Program-made: the position numbers and the translations under genes
From: JBFHIJ01 sp041596515
Lineage (GTDB): Bacteria; Bacteroidota; Ignavibacteria; Kapaibacteriales; UBA2268
Length of the DNA stretch: 64,000 nucleotides
Direction: 5' to 3'
NCBI GenBank assembly: GCA_041596515.1
Contig: JBFHIJ010000006.1
Span: 1 to 64,000, forward strand
Notes under the pieces: generated by a model
Told to the model about the DNA's origin: nothing
Database searches by the model: none
The model's input: only the letters and a program-made list of their open reading frames with translations
In this document: positions 1-9,206 of the stretch, piece after piece
Layout of the letters: every line of letters begins with the position of its first letter
How positions within the stretch are numbered: the stretch's first letter is position 1

Positions 1-665
1 GTAATAAAATCACTTTCCGGTTTGATAAAGAAATCTATTGCATTAGATACATCTCGGAATTCGCCCAATCTTTTTATCGATTGTCTATTAATAAGTGCGT
101 CCATTTTTTCTTTTGGTACTGCACGAATTAAATCTGTTTCAATTGGAGTCGGACCTACTGCATTTACTGTAATATTGTACTCTGCCAACTCTCGAGCCGT
201 TATCTCAGTCAGATTAACAATAGCTGCTTTGGAAGCTGCGTAAGATGCCTCTCCTTCCAATTTTAAAGGAGTAGCAACCGTAGCAAAATTTATAATTCTT
301 CCGAAACTATTCTTTTTCATGATTTTTGCAGCTTCTCTTAAAAAGATAAAAGAACCAAAAACATTTGTAGCAAATATCTTCTGAATAGTTGACAGTGGAG
401 TTAGTAAAATATGATTCATAGATGCAATACCGGCATTGTTGATTAGTACATCTAAGCGTCCGTATTTTTTTCTGATTGCACTGAACATTTTTTTTACTTC
501 CTTTTCATCGGCAACATCGAGGCAAAAATGTTCATAATTATCTAAAGTAAAGTCAATATCAGAGCGACTACAGCCAACTACCTGCCAGCCTTGTTTAACA
601 TAGTATTCTGCTAAATATTTACCAATTCCTTTGCGAGTACCGGTGATAAGCATTACTTTTGTCAT
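1..665 (-). CDS. SDR-family oxidoreductase, C-terminus cut by window edge
   Basis: About 221 residues are visible; the 3' end lies outside the window. This is a classical short-chain dehydrogenase/reductase. It has the NAD(P)-binding motif TGTRKGIG at residues 8-15, NNAG at 76-79 and the catalytic YxxxK as YAASK at 142-146. The usual catalytic Ser about 13 residues before the Tyr appears to be Thr129. The ATG follows the stop of the upstream acyl-carrier-protein gene by 2 bases, so the two are almost certainly translationally coupled. A carrier-bound keto or hydroxy intermediate is therefore a plausible substrate, as in FabG-like or surface-polysaccharide and secondary-metabolite clusters. 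The family is clear; the substrate is not. Confidence 0.88.
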   Translation of the reverse strand, partial: MTKVMLITGTRKGIGKYLAEYYVKQGWQVVGCSRSDIDFTLDNYEHFCLDVADEKEVKKMFSAIRKKYGRLDVLINNAGIASMNHILLTPLSTIQKIFATNVFGSFIFLREAAKIMKKNSFGRIINFATVATPLKLEGEASYAASKAAIVNLTEITARELAEYNITVNAVGPTPIETDLIRAVPKEKMDALINRQSIKRLGEFRDVSNAIDFFIKPESDFI

Positions 666-667
666 AA

Positions 668-958
668 CTAATCCACTAATGATTGAATATAATCTGCAAA
701 AGCTGCTACACTCCTAAAAGGTGAATTGTGTTGAGACATAGCTTTTTCATCTGCTAAAGTGACATCAACATCGTATTCATCGGCTAAATAATCTTCGGTG
801 CAAACAATGAAATTTACCAATGCTAAAGAATCTAAATTGCCCTCTGTACCAAAAATTGGAGTGTTTTCCTCTTTAAGTAAATGTCTGCTTTTTGGGAGAG
901 TTTCATTTATCTCATCTATGGAGTAATAAATGGCATTTAATATAATTTTTCTATCCAT
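668..958 (-). CDS. acyl carrier protein-like protein
   Basis: A 96-residue acidic protein with the phosphopantetheine attachment context GNLDSLALVNF, where Ser44 would carry the prosthetic group. Length and helical acidic composition fit a stand-alone acyl or peptidyl carrier protein. It is somewhat divergent from housekeeping AcpP, which has DSLD followed by a short E-rich helix. It sits 2 bases upstream of an SDR oxidoreductase on the same strand, which suggests a dedicated pathway (modified fatty acid, polyketide or surface sugar) rather than bulk fatty acid synthesis. The rest of that cluster would lie left of the window. Confidence 0.8.
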   Translation of the reverse strand: MDRKIILNAIYYSIDEINETLPKSRHLLKEENTPIFGTEGNLDSLALVNFIVCTEDYLADEYDVDVTLADEKAMSQHNSPFRSVAAFADYIQSLVD

Positions 959-1053
959 AATATTTTTGCTCTTTCGTTATAATGTTGTAACTTTATATAA
1001 ATTCAAGTGTTTTAAAAATATAAACATAGTGAAATTTTAATTTGGAGCTCAAA

Positions 1054-4035
1054 ATGAAAAACGTATATCTATTAATATTGATGATAATTTCCACAGTGGC
1101 ATTAAAAGCAAATTACATTTCTAGTAATTTTACTGGTTCAAATATTAAAGCTAGTATCTCACTTGGACATCAAACCTTATTGTTTCAAGATAATGTCTTA
1201 AAACAAATAGATAACTATAATAACGAAAATAATCAATCCTTGTCAAAAAAAAAAGCAGAGAAGATAATTCTTAAATTTATTGGAGCCAATCTAAATTCAA
1301 AAATTGAATATGAGCAATCTTCACCTATTACAATATATTCTTCTAACAAAACATATAGAGAAAAAGTAGGGAAATCAATTCTGATTAGAAATATATACAA
1401 TTTTATTGATTTAAGGTTGAGATATTCTCAAGATAATAATATAAAATATGACTTGATTCTCCATCCCGGTAGTAATGTCGAAGATATTCAAATCAAAACA
1501 TCTGACGAGCAGGTGGCGAGATGTAAATATCAAACAGAAGAATTAAAATCATTTGTTATAGATGGAAATAGAAAAAAATATATTCACTCAACAGCAAGAA
1601 TACAGAATAGGATTCTCAAGTTTGAATTATACAACCACCCAAAAAATAAAACAATTATTATCGATCCTGAAGTATCATTCTCTACATTCTATGGAGGTTC
1701 CGGTAATGATGAGTTTTTATCTCAGAAGTTTTTGGAGGATGGTTCTTATGTTATCACAGGTCACTCAACAAGTAGTAGTTTTCCTTTAGAAGATGGGCAG
1801 ACTCATTATAGTTCTGCTTTTGATATCATTATTATGAAGTTTAGCAGTGAGAATGAACTTATGTGGAGTACAATATTGAGTGGATCAAGCAACGAATATG
1901 GCAGAGATATTTTAGTTGATTATGATGGTAATATTTGGGTCGTTGGTCAAACAGCATCATATAATTTTCCCATAACTTCAAATGCGATATCGACAAAATA
2001 TCAAGGTGGAATAGCTGACGGATTTATCACTAAATTAAGTCCGGAAGGGCAATTGCTATACAGCACATTCTTTGGTTCTTCCAGTTACGAATCGTTGTTA
2101 GGCTTAGCCATAGATTCCAAAGGAAATATTTGGTCTTCAGGCCAGACTGCTGGTAATGTGACGATTACTTCCAATGCCTATAGTAAAATTGGTAATTTAG
2201 GCTATGATGGATTTGTTGTTAAAGTTGATCAGTTTGGAAAACTACTTCTTTCCTGTTATGTTGCAGGTGATTCAGACGAAGCTTGCGAAAATATATGTAT
2301 GTCACCAGATGATAATCCGGTGATATCGGGGTGGTCAGGTAGTTCTAATATAGGCATTAAAAATGGTACTTATACTGCATTCATGGGATATAGAGATGCA
2401 ATCATTATGAAGGTTGATAAAAATACCGGAGAACCAATATGGGGTTCATACTTTGGTGGTTCTTCGGATGATCGGTCTTATGATATTTCTTTTTGGGATG
2501 GTAGTTATTATATAACAGGCAGAACTAGATCGGAAAATTTACCTACTACTATTAATTCTTTTCAAAAAACAATAGGTGGTAATCAGGATAACTTTGTAGC
2601 TAAGTTTAAAGAATGGGGAATTCTTGAATGGTGTTCATATTATGGTGGTAGTGGAAGTGAAAATGAAACTGGTGAAGCTTCTTATTTATATGGGACTGCA
2701 GTAAATGATAGAGGAGACTTGCTTTTTTCAGGAAGAACTTCTTCCCATGATTTACCAATTACTTATGATGCATTTCAAATTGATTTTGGTGGAGGTTATG
2801 ATAGTTTCATAGCAAAAGTTAGTTCCAGTGGTGAGTTATTATATTCTTCTTATGTAGGAGGAAGCGGTAATGAAGTCGCATGGAACTGTGATTATGACAC
2901 TAACGGTGAGATGTTTCTCTTAGGATATACTTGGAGTAATGATTTTCCAGTTACAGAAAACGCAATAGATGAGGTCTTTAACGGGGCTACTGACGCTTAC
3001 ATCCTTAGATTCGGTAATCCTTGTCATCAGTCCGCATTTGAGTTAGGGGCGGAGCCTGTTTCCAGTTTTGCATTTAATGGGAACGCTACTTACAATAATG
3101 ATACTCTAGTTATGCATCCGCAAATCAAATACTTGGAAGGTTCGGTTTGGTATGATAAATTGATGCCTATTAATGCTGGATTTGTTTCTGAGTTTAAGTT
3201 CCGAATGACTAGAAATGATAATATTCAAAACGCTATCGAAGACCCCGGATCTACTGAAGGTGGTTTGGCTTTTGTAATTCAAAATAGTTCTACTACTGCA
3301 CTTGGTGAAACTGATTTTGGTATTGGATATATGGGAATTCCTAATGGTATTGCTATTGAGTTTGACAGTTATAAAAATGATGAGGATTCATATGATGATC
3401 AGAATGATCCTTCGGACGGGCATATTGCTGTGATGGGCATGTCTGCCGGAGCTCTTTCTTCTCACCATGACGCACAAAAGACTTTCGCAAATGTTGAACT
3501 TAAAGATGATAGTACAGTCTATCATTGTAAAGTTAAGTATGATGGGATTCAGCAAAAACTCACTATCTACTTTGCAGAGGATGGCCAAGCGTTGAAGGAA
3601 GTTATATCTTTGACAATCGATTTAAGTCTTTCTATTGATTTGAAAGATGATGCTTGGGCTTACATTGGTTTTACAGCTGCTAATGGTTCGGTTGCTCAGA
3701 CTCATGATATTTTCGATTGGAGTGTATGCCCAAGTCCTGACAGCCCCGATACAGGAATTGAAGACTATGCAGGAAGTGAGTCAAATGTGTTTATATTCCC
3801 AAATCCGACTAATGATAATATTACAATTCATTATGCACCTGAGAAAATGAGTTATACTAATATTAGCCTTTATGATATAGCCGGCATAAAGTTAGCTATA
3901 CTTTATAATGGACTTGATAATCCGGGTGAGCAAACTATTAGTATGCCACTGCCTGCTGACTTGGCACCGGGTGTTTATATTGTTGAACTCAATTATGGTT
4001 ATGCTAGGGAATCAGTGAAAGTAATAGTGAAATAG
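1054..4035 (+). CDS. secreted SBBP-repeat and L-type-lectin-like protein with T9SS sorting domain
   Basis: 993 residues from ATG 1054, which has GGAG at 1044-1047; an in-frame TTG at 1042 overlaps that ribosome site and is rejected. Residues 1-20 form a signal peptide. A conserved beta-rich N-terminal region of the kind found before SBBP repeats follows. About 209-660 are SBBP beta-propeller repeats with recurring FxGGSGNDE and DAFIxKFSSxGxLxWSTYxGG patterns. About 660-895 look like an L-type (legume) lectin fold, with a GGLAFVIQN strand, an IEFDSYKN metal-site-like segment and a WAYIGFTAANG strand. From about 912 to the end is a T9SS type A sorting domain (FPNPTND, ISLYD, LAPGVYIVEL). It is exported to the periplasm by Sec, moved out by the Por machinery, and probably displayed at the surface as an adhesin or glycan binder. 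Confidence 0.88.
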   Translation: MKNVYLLILMIISTVALKANYISSNFTGSNIKASISLGHQTLLFQDNVLKQIDNYNNENNQSLSKKKAEKIILKFIGANLNSKIEYEQSSPITIYSSNKTYREKVGKSILIRNIYNFIDLRLRYSQDNNIKYDLILHPGSNVEDIQIKTSDEQVARCKYQTEELKSFVIDGNRKKYIHSTARIQNRILKFELYNHPKNKTIIIDPEVSFSTFYGGSGNDEFLSQKFLEDGSYVITGHSTSSSFPLEDGQTHYSSAFDIIIMKFSSENELMWSTILSGSSNEYGRDILVDYDGNIWVVGQTASYNFPITSNAISTKYQGGIADGFITKLSPEGQLLYSTFFGSSSYESLLGLAIDSKGNIWSSGQTAGNVTITSNAYSKIGNLGYDGFVVKVDQFGKLLLSCYVAGDSDEACENICMSPDDNPVISGWSGSSNIGIKNGTYTAFMGYRDAIIMKVDKNTGEPIWGSYFGGSSDDRSYDISFWDGSYYITGRTRSENLPTTINSFQKTIGGNQDNFVAKFKEWGILEWCSYYGGSGSENETGEASYLYGTAVNDRGDLLFSGRTSSHDLPITYDAFQIDFGGGYDSFIAKVSSSGELLYSSYVGGSGNEVAWNCDYDTNGEMFLLGYTWSNDFPVTENAIDEVFNGATDAYILRFGNPCHQSAFELGAEPVSSFAFNGNATYNNDTLVMHPQIKYLEGSVWYDKLMPINAGFVSEFKFRMTRNDNIQNAIEDPGSTEGGLAFVIQNSSTTALGETDFGIGYMGIPNGIAIEFDSYKNDEDSYDDQNDPSDGHIAVMGMSAGALSSHHDAQKTFANVELKDDSTVYHCKVKYDGIQQKLTIYFAEDGQALKEVISLTIDLSLSIDLKDDAWAYIGFTAANGSVAQTHDIFDWSVCPSPDSPDTGIEDYAGSESNVFIFPNPTNDNITIHYAPEKMSYTNISLYDIAGIKLAILYNGLDNPGEQTISMPLPADLAPGVYIVELNYGYARESVKVIVK

Positions 4036-4063
4036 TTATATTGGATATAAATTTTGTTAGAAA

Positions 4064-4095
4064 AGCCGTGTTTGTATGCAGACATGGCTTTTTTT
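4064..4095 (+). terminator. intrinsic terminator of the SBBP/lectin gene
   Basis: An 11-bp stem (4064-4074 with 4079-4089, two G-U pairs) around a 4-base loop is followed by a T-run. It begins 28 bases after the stop codon. Confidence 0.85.
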
Positions 4096-4180
4096 AAATT
4101 GCCATTGGAATAACAAAATAAAAAGCTTTCAAATTTGTCAATTAGCTTAGGCTAAAAGATGTAAATATTGGAGAAAAAAG

Positions 4181-4963
4181 ATGAAGCATTTGATTTTATT
4201 AATGGTTTTAGTTATGAGTATCAATCTGTTGGCAAAAGAAGATAATGGAAATGAGCTCGTAGATTTTAAACTTTTTTTATATAAGCATGATAAAGTTGCA
4301 AAACAGTTTACAGTAGTAGCTGAATTTACTATGGAAAAGCATTGGCATACTTACTGGATTAATCCCGGAGATGCAGGGCTCCCTACTAGCATTGAATGGC
4401 AGCTTCCGGAAAATGTTGAGCTTAAAGAAAATGCTTGGCCTTATCCTGAGAAAATCCCATTCTCTGACATGGCAAATTTTGGTTATGAAGGAGCAGTTGC
4501 AGCATTTTATACATTTGATTACACCGGAGATGTCGATTTATCTAAAATAAATGCAGAAGCTTTTTGGTTAGTTTGCAAAGAAAAATGTCTTCCCGGAAGT
4601 GGTAAAGCGAAGGTAACTTTGGGAACACCTGAAGCGAAAAAGAAAGAATTTACCATGTTTGAAAATATGGTGCCAATTAAAACCGATGTTAAAGGAGATA
4701 TCGTTATTTCCGGAGAAACAGTAAAGGTTACTCTCGATCTGCCAAAACTCAGTAATGTAAAAATATTTCCTGTAACTGAAGGCATCTTTGAAAACGGAAA
4801 AGATCCTGAAATTCAAAGAGATGCTGATGGCTTTACATTTATATTGCCACTTTCATCTTTTAGAATTGAAGAGCCAAATAAATTTGAAATACTTCTTATA
4901 AGTCCTGAACTAATTGCAAAATTCGGCAAAGAATCAATTATTGTTAGTTTATCAAATAAATAG
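4181..4963 (+). CDS. exported DsbD N-terminal-domain-like protein
   Basis: 260 residues with a signal peptide (1-18). It matches the DsbD/ScsB N-terminal 'disulfide corrector' type domain: WHTYWINPGDAGLPT near residue 55, and a cysteine pair in WLVCKEKCLPG near residues 130-137, where DsbD-alpha-like domains carry their redox cysteines. The membrane domain of DsbD is absent, so this is a free periplasmic domain. It lies 9 bases upstream of a redoxin gene on the same strand and probably works with it in periplasmic thiol or copper-stress redox chemistry. AGGAG-like bases precede the ATG. The partner membrane electron carrier is not in view. Confidence 0.8.
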   Translation: MKHLILLMVLVMSINLLAKEDNGNELVDFKLFLYKHDKVAKQFTVVAEFTMEKHWHTYWINPGDAGLPTSIEWQLPENVELKENAWPYPEKIPFSDMANFGYEGAVAAFYTFDYTGDVDLSKINAEAFWLVCKEKCLPGSGKAKVTLGTPEAKKKEFTMFENMVPIKTDVKGDIVISGETVKVTLDLPKLSNVKIFPVTEGIFENGKDPEIQRDADGFTFILPLSSFRIEEPNKFEILLISPELIAKFGKESIIVSLSNK

Positions 4964-4972
4964 GAGAAATAT

Positions 4973-5602
4973 ATGAGAAACATATATAAATACCTTACCG
5001 TATCGCTAGTTGCAATCTTCGCCTTTTCTGTTGCTTATGCAGTGTCGCCCAATAAAGCTAAAATAGGTGAAAAAGCACCTGACTTTACTCTAACAGATAG
5101 CCATGGCAAATCGCATAAACTATCTGATTTTAAAGGTAAAACAGTGGTGTTGGAGTGGATTAATTTCGACTGCCCTTTTGTAAAAAAGCATTATGATGGT
5201 CATAATATGCAATCATTACAGAAAAAATATACCGAAAAAGGTATTATCTGGTTGTCAATATGCTCTTCAGCAGAAGGCAAACAGGGGGATTTCTCAAACG
5301 ATGAAATCAACAAAAGAATCAAAGATAAAAAGGCAGCAATGACGGCATATTTGTTAGATGCTTCCGGAGAAGTAGGGGAGATGTACTCAGCTAAAACTAC
5401 ACCTCACATGTACATCATTAATAAAGATGGTCAACTTGTATATGCAGGTGCGATTGACGATAAAAAATCTACCGATCCTGAAGATGTGAAAACATCTAAG
5501 AACTATGTTGCTACTGCTTTAGATGAACTATTAGCAGGCAAAAAAGTAAGCACAAGCGTTACTCAACCTTATGGTTGCTCAGTAAAATATGATTATAAAT
5601 AA
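4973..5602 (+). CDS. exported AhpC/TSA-type redoxin
   Basis: 209 residues with a signal peptide (about 1-23). The thioredoxin-fold redoxin domain starts at GEKAPDFTLTDSHGK and contains NFDCPFVKKHY, the peroxiredoxin-like active site of this family. There is one N-terminal cysteine and no CxxC; a second cysteine lies in the C-terminal segment QPYGCSVKY and could be the resolving partner. It is the second gene of an operon with the DsbD-N-like protein and ends at a strong terminator. The likely role is peroxide or thiol reduction in the periplasm. The family call is secure; the substrate is not known. Confidence 0.85.
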   Translation: MRNIYKYLTVSLVAIFAFSVAYAVSPNKAKIGEKAPDFTLTDSHGKSHKLSDFKGKTVVLEWINFDCPFVKKHYDGHNMQSLQKKYTEKGIIWLSICSSAEGKQGDFSNDEINKRIKDKKAAMTAYLLDASGEVGEMYSAKTTPHMYIINKDGQLVYAGAIDDKKSTDPEDVKTSKNYVATALDELLAGKKVSTSVTQPYGCSVKYDYK

Positions 5603-5632
5603 GAATCTTGTACAAATAGAAAATAAGAGAAG

Positions 5633-5660
5633 ACCGTAGCAGAGATGTTGCGGTTTTTTT
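5633..5660 (+). terminator. intrinsic terminator of the DsbD-N/redoxin operon
   Basis: A 9-bp stem (5633-5641 with 5646-5654, two wobble pairs) with a GAGA tetraloop is followed by seven Ts. Confidence 0.88.
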
Positions 5661-5881
5661 ATGAGAGTTACAATGTAAAGAAAAGATTTATTATTGGAAG
5701 ATACCGGTTATGCATAATTCAGAATAATTGACACCACCCACCCTTAGCCTATTGTCAATATTTCTGCTGCTGAGTATCTCGGAGTTCTATCCTTACCCAA
5801 GTTTAATCACCACCTTTTAAATAAAATATAAAAATAACTGTATAAATTAGTATCGACGTATATCGGTAAATCTATAATCTG

Positions 5882-6772
5882 TTATATTACAAATAGTGTT
5901 GCTATTCCTCCTACTGCGATAAAGGCACCTATAACTCCCCTGAAGCCGATTTTTTCTTTGAAGTAGAAATAAGACATTGGGAGCATAATTATCGGCATAG
6001 AAGACATTATAGTCGAAGCAATGCCAACCTTTGCGTGAGTTACTGCTTCGTAACTCAGAGACACTCCAAGATACGTCCCCATTAGAGTTGCTAAGGCGAT
6101 CAAGGCAAATATTTTGGTATCACCCGCATATAGTTTAATTGGGTTTTTGTACTTTTTGAATATCAATGCTATCGGTAGCATGCATACAAAAGCAGCAATC
6201 AGTCTTACTGATGTAGCTGCAAAAAAGTGCAGCGATGATTCTGTGTAAGCCATTTTTGCAAGCACCAGACCTGTCCCCTGTCCTGCAGCAGCAAGCACTG
6301 CATAAATAACACCTTTAGCATTTATTTGAAATTTGTTTTCAGCAAATTTCCTTTTATCCATAACTACAATACCAATGCCGGAAAGAGTTATTGAAATACC
6401 TAGCATACCCCATAAGCCTAAATTTTCACCAAAAGTAAAATAAGCTATGACTGCAGCAATGGCAGGATTAAGCGAAAAAACTAACAAACCAAAGCGAGGA
6501 CCAATTTCTTTGAAAGCTTTAAAAAGAAAGCTATCACCTAAAAACATACCTACGATACCGCTGGCACTAAGCCACATAATCTGATTGAGACTCATATCGA
6601 AGTCAATATTCAAAATCCATGCAGTGATAAGGATATAAACTGTACCGAGTATCAGGCGATCGATATTAAGCTGAATGGCACCCACTTTCTGTGCAGCAGC
6701 TGTAACAATGAAGGAACCGAGAGACCAGAGCAATGCAACAAATAGAGCAACTGATTCACCATAAAATGGCAT
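5882..6772 (-). CDS. EamA/DMT-family transporter
   Basis: 296 residues forming about ten hydrophobic helices as two EamA repeats, the drug/metabolite transporter arrangement. Typical features are WSLGSFIVTAAAQKVG in helix 1, GDSFLFKAFKEIGPRFG at the start of the first repeat's second half, and MPLSYFYFKEKI-like and GAFIAVGGI segments at the end. Members move small metabolites, amino acids or nucleosides across the inner membrane; no specificity can be read here. It lies 48 bases downstream of a small hypothetical gene on the same strand. Confidence 0.9.
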   Translation of the reverse strand: MPFYGESVALFVALLWSLGSFIVTAAAQKVGAIQLNIDRLILGTVYILITAWILNIDFDMSLNQIMWLSASGIVGMFLGDSFLFKAFKEIGPRFGLLVFSLNPAIAAVIAYFTFGENLGLWGMLGISITLSGIGIVVMDKRKFAENKFQINAKGVIYAVLAAAGQGTGLVLAKMAYTESSLHFFAATSVRLIAAFVCMLPIALIFKKYKNPIKLYAGDTKIFALIALATLMGTYLGVSLSYEAVTHAKVGIASTIMSSMPIIMLPMSYFYFKEKIGFRGVIGAFIAVGGIATLFVI

Positions 6773-6820
6773 AGAAATGCACCGTAGATAAATTGGAAAG
6801 CTCTAATTTACCCAATTTTA

Positions 6821-7168
6821 TTATTTACGGCAATTTTTACTTTTGATTCTACGAGCTTCATCTAATAATATTCCTGCATAGTAGCTCCATTCAGGTACAT
6901 TTTTTATCAGATAATTAGCGTATATTTGTAATATTCCTGCATCATTTTTTTCAAATAGTAAATACTTTTCAAAAGACGCTACCACAAGATAGGTTGGTAG
7001 TGCATTATGACGCAAGTTAAGTCTGATAGCATTTTTTAGCTCACCGGAGCTTTCGCATTTGTCCAAATAGAGTTCGTAATCTGAAATTGATTTATCTTTT
7101 TGGGATTTATTGCATCCATCTATCAGGCTTTTGCAAAAAATCAGATTTAGCATGGTTTCGCAAAGCAT
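6821..7168 (-). CDS. small hypothetical protein
   Basis: 115 residues from ATG 7168. No family is recognised. The protein is helix-rich with alternating aromatic and charged residues (ELYLDKCESSGELKNAIR, FEKYLLFEKNDAGILQIYANYLI), resembling one or two TPR-like helical hairpins. There is no signal peptide or membrane helix. It lies directly upstream of the EamA transporter on the same strand and may be co-transcribed with it. Protein-like composition and position support it as a real gene, but it could start later than the first ATG. Confidence 0.5.
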   Translation of the reverse strand: MLCETMLNLIFCKSLIDGCNKSQKDKSISDYELYLDKCESSGELKNAIRLNLRHNALPTYLVVASFEKYLLFEKNDAGILQIYANYLIKNVPEWSYYAGILLDEARRIKSKNCRK

Positions 7169-7338
7169 GGTTCAAGTCTTTTATATTCTACATTTTAAAT
7201 TATAAACGAGCTTGTGAGCTAAAAATTTCGTATTTTGCAAAAATAATTTCAAGTTTTTTGCTAATAGCATCGAATTGCTATTGCACAAATGCTAGAAATA
7301 CTATAAATTTGTAGTTCTGTAAATTAGCGTGGTATATT

Positions 7339-8676
7339 ATGTTTGAGAACTTACAAGAGAAACTGGAGGGTGCCTTAAAACGCCTCCGTGGTCAATCGAC
7401 AATAACAGAAGATAATATAACTGATGCCGTACGCGAAATTAGACGTGCTTTGATTGAAGCTGACGTTAATCTTCACGTAGCTAAGAAGTTTACTGAAGAA
7501 GTAAAACAAAAAGCAATCGGCACTGAAGTAAAAGGGAACTTACTACCTGAGCAGCTTATCGTAAAAATTGTACACGATGAGCTTGTAGAGCTTATGGGTA
7601 GCAAGATGAGTGAGTTGCGCATTTCTCCTCAAGCTCCTACTATTATCATGGTAGCTGGCTTGCAGGGGTCAGGTAAAACTACTTTCTGCGGCAAATTAGC
7701 TCGTAACCTAAGGAAAAAAGGTCGTCAACCGCTTTTGGTTGCCTGTGACGTTCACAGACCTGCTGCCATTGAGCAGCTGAAACAAATCGGTGCGCAAATC
7801 AAAGTCCCTGTCTTCTCGGAAGATGACAACAAAGACGCAGTAGCTATCGCTAAAGAGTCGATAAGCTATGCGAAAAAATTTGCTCGTGATATTATAATTG
7901 TTGATACTGCCGGTCGTCTAACTATAGATGAAGTGATGATGGAAGAGGTCGCAAATATTGCTGACACTCTAAAACCAACTGAAACATTGTTTGTATGTGA
8001 TGCAATGATTGGTCAGGATGCAGTAACTACTGCTAAAGCTTTTCACGAAAAATTAGCCCTAACAGGCGTTGTGCTTACTAAATTAGATGGTGATACTCGT
8101 GGCGGTGCTGCAATTTCAGTGCTTGACGTAGTAGGTAAGCCAATCAAATTTGTTGGTACAGGTGAAAAACTTGACGCTCTTGAGCCATTCCATCCTGAAA
8201 GGATTGCTTCACGTATCCTTGGTATGGGTGACGTACTTACTCTAGTCGAAAGAGCTGAATCTCAAATCGACAAAGAGCAAGCGAAAGAGTTAGAAGAAAA
8301 AATCAGAAAAAATCAATTTACTTTCGAGGATTTCCTCGATCAACTTAGAACTATCAGGAAAATGGGTTCTATTAAGGACTTGCTTGGTATGATTCCGGGT
8401 ATGGATCGCCAGCTTAAAAATGTTCAGATTGACGATAATGCATTTAACCGTGTCGAAGCTATTATCCTCTCAATGACCATGGCTGAGCGTAACAATCCAA
8501 AAATTATCAATGGCTCACGCAGGCAAAGAATTGCATTCGGTTCCGGTTCTTCAGTCCAGGACGTTAACCGCTTACTAAAGCAATTTGATGAAATGCATAA
8601 AATGATGAAAAATCTGACCCGCGGCAAAAGGTCTCGTTTTATGCCTAAAATCCCTCGTGGACTCGGCGGTGCTTAA
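7339..8676 (+). CDS. ffh: signal recognition particle GTPase Ffh
   Basis: 445 residues, normal length for Ffh. Order of domains: helical N domain (1-90); G domain with P-loop GLQGSGKTT (107-115), DVHRPAA, DTAGR and TKLDGDTRGGAA; then the methionine-rich M domain (about 300-445) with the conserved MIPGM and SRRQRIAFGSG RNA-binding helix-turn. It binds 4.5S RNA and signal sequences of nascent membrane proteins and docks with FtsY. It is followed 47 bases later by rpsP, the usual order in bacteria, with no terminator between them. Confidence 0.98.
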   Translation: MFENLQEKLEGALKRLRGQSTITEDNITDAVREIRRALIEADVNLHVAKKFTEEVKQKAIGTEVKGNLLPEQLIVKIVHDELVELMGSKMSELRISPQAPTIIMVAGLQGSGKTTFCGKLARNLRKKGRQPLLVACDVHRPAAIEQLKQIGAQIKVPVFSEDDNKDAVAIAKESISYAKKFARDIIIVDTAGRLTIDEVMMEEVANIADTLKPTETLFVCDAMIGQDAVTTAKAFHEKLALTGVVLTKLDGDTRGGAAISVLDVVGKPIKFVGTGEKLDALEPFHPERIASRILGMGDVLTLVERAESQIDKEQAKELEEKIRKNQFTFEDFLDQLRTIRKMGSIKDLLGMIPGMDRQLKNVQIDDNAFNRVEAIILSMTMAERNNPKIINGSRRQRIAFGSGSSVQDVNRLLKQFDEMHKMMKNLTRGKRSRFMPKIPRGLGGA

Positions 8677-8723
8677 GCCCATAATAACAGAGTTTTATAA
8701 ATTAAATATCTAAGGTTTATATA

Positions 8724-9140
8724 ATGGTTAAGTTAAGATTAAGACGCAAAGGTAGAACACACCTTCCAGTGTATGATATCGTTGCTGTTGACCAACGTGC
8801 TCGTCGCGATGGCGCTTTTCTAGAAAAAGTAGGATTCTACGATCCTAATACACAACCTAACACTATTAACTTTAAACCTGAACGCTGCATTTACTGGATG
8901 AATGTTGGCGCTCAGCCTACAAAAGTTGTTCGTTTGCTTATGAGCTACGAAGGTGTACTTCTTCGCCGCGCTTTGGAATTCAAAGGCAAAACAGAAGAAG
9001 AAATCAATGCTGAACTTGAAAAACACAGTCAAGTAGTAAAAGCTCGTTACGACCGTCAGCGCGACCTTCGTAAAAAACGCAAAGCAGCAAAATTAGAAGC
9101 AGAAGCTGAAGCTAAAAAAGCTGAAGAAGCTGCTGAATAA
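8724..9140 (+). CDS. rpsP: 30S ribosomal protein S16
   Basis: Starts VKLRLRRKGR and contains the S16 core (PVYDIVAVDQRARRDGAFLEKVGFYDP, WMNVGAQPTKVVRLL). At 138 residues it is longer than the typical 80-100. The excess is a C-terminal extension rich in Lys, Ala and Glu (about residues 88-138), as in other Bacteroidota-group S16 proteins. A strong terminator follows immediately. The usual downstream partners rimM, trmD and rplS are absent here, so the classical operon is split. Codon use is typical of a highly expressed gene. Confidence 0.97.
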   Translation: MVKLRLRRKGRTHLPVYDIVAVDQRARRDGAFLEKVGFYDPNTQPNTINFKPERCIYWMNVGAQPTKVVRLLMSYEGVLLRRALEFKGKTEEEINAELEKHSQVVKARYDRQRDLRKKRKAAKLEAEAEAKKAEEAAE

Positions 9141-9162
9141 TTTTTCAGGCTTTAAAATATTA

Positions 9163-9200
9163 AAAATGGAAGTGTAATTGATTTGCACTTCCATTTTTTT
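9163..9200 (+). terminator. intrinsic terminator of ffh-rpsP
   Basis: A perfect stem of at least 10 bp (about 9164-9174 with 9186-9196) is followed by a T-run. With A-runs on the other strand it can also serve the converging serine-hydrolase gene, whose stop is at 9207. Its right arm recurs at about 12203-12219. Confidence 0.9.
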
Positions 9201-9206
9201 TATATC

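Noticed and set aside
1042..1053. TTG 1042 as start of the SBBP/lectin gene
   Set aside because: Overlaps the GGAG ribosome site serving ATG 1054, which starts a clean signal peptide.
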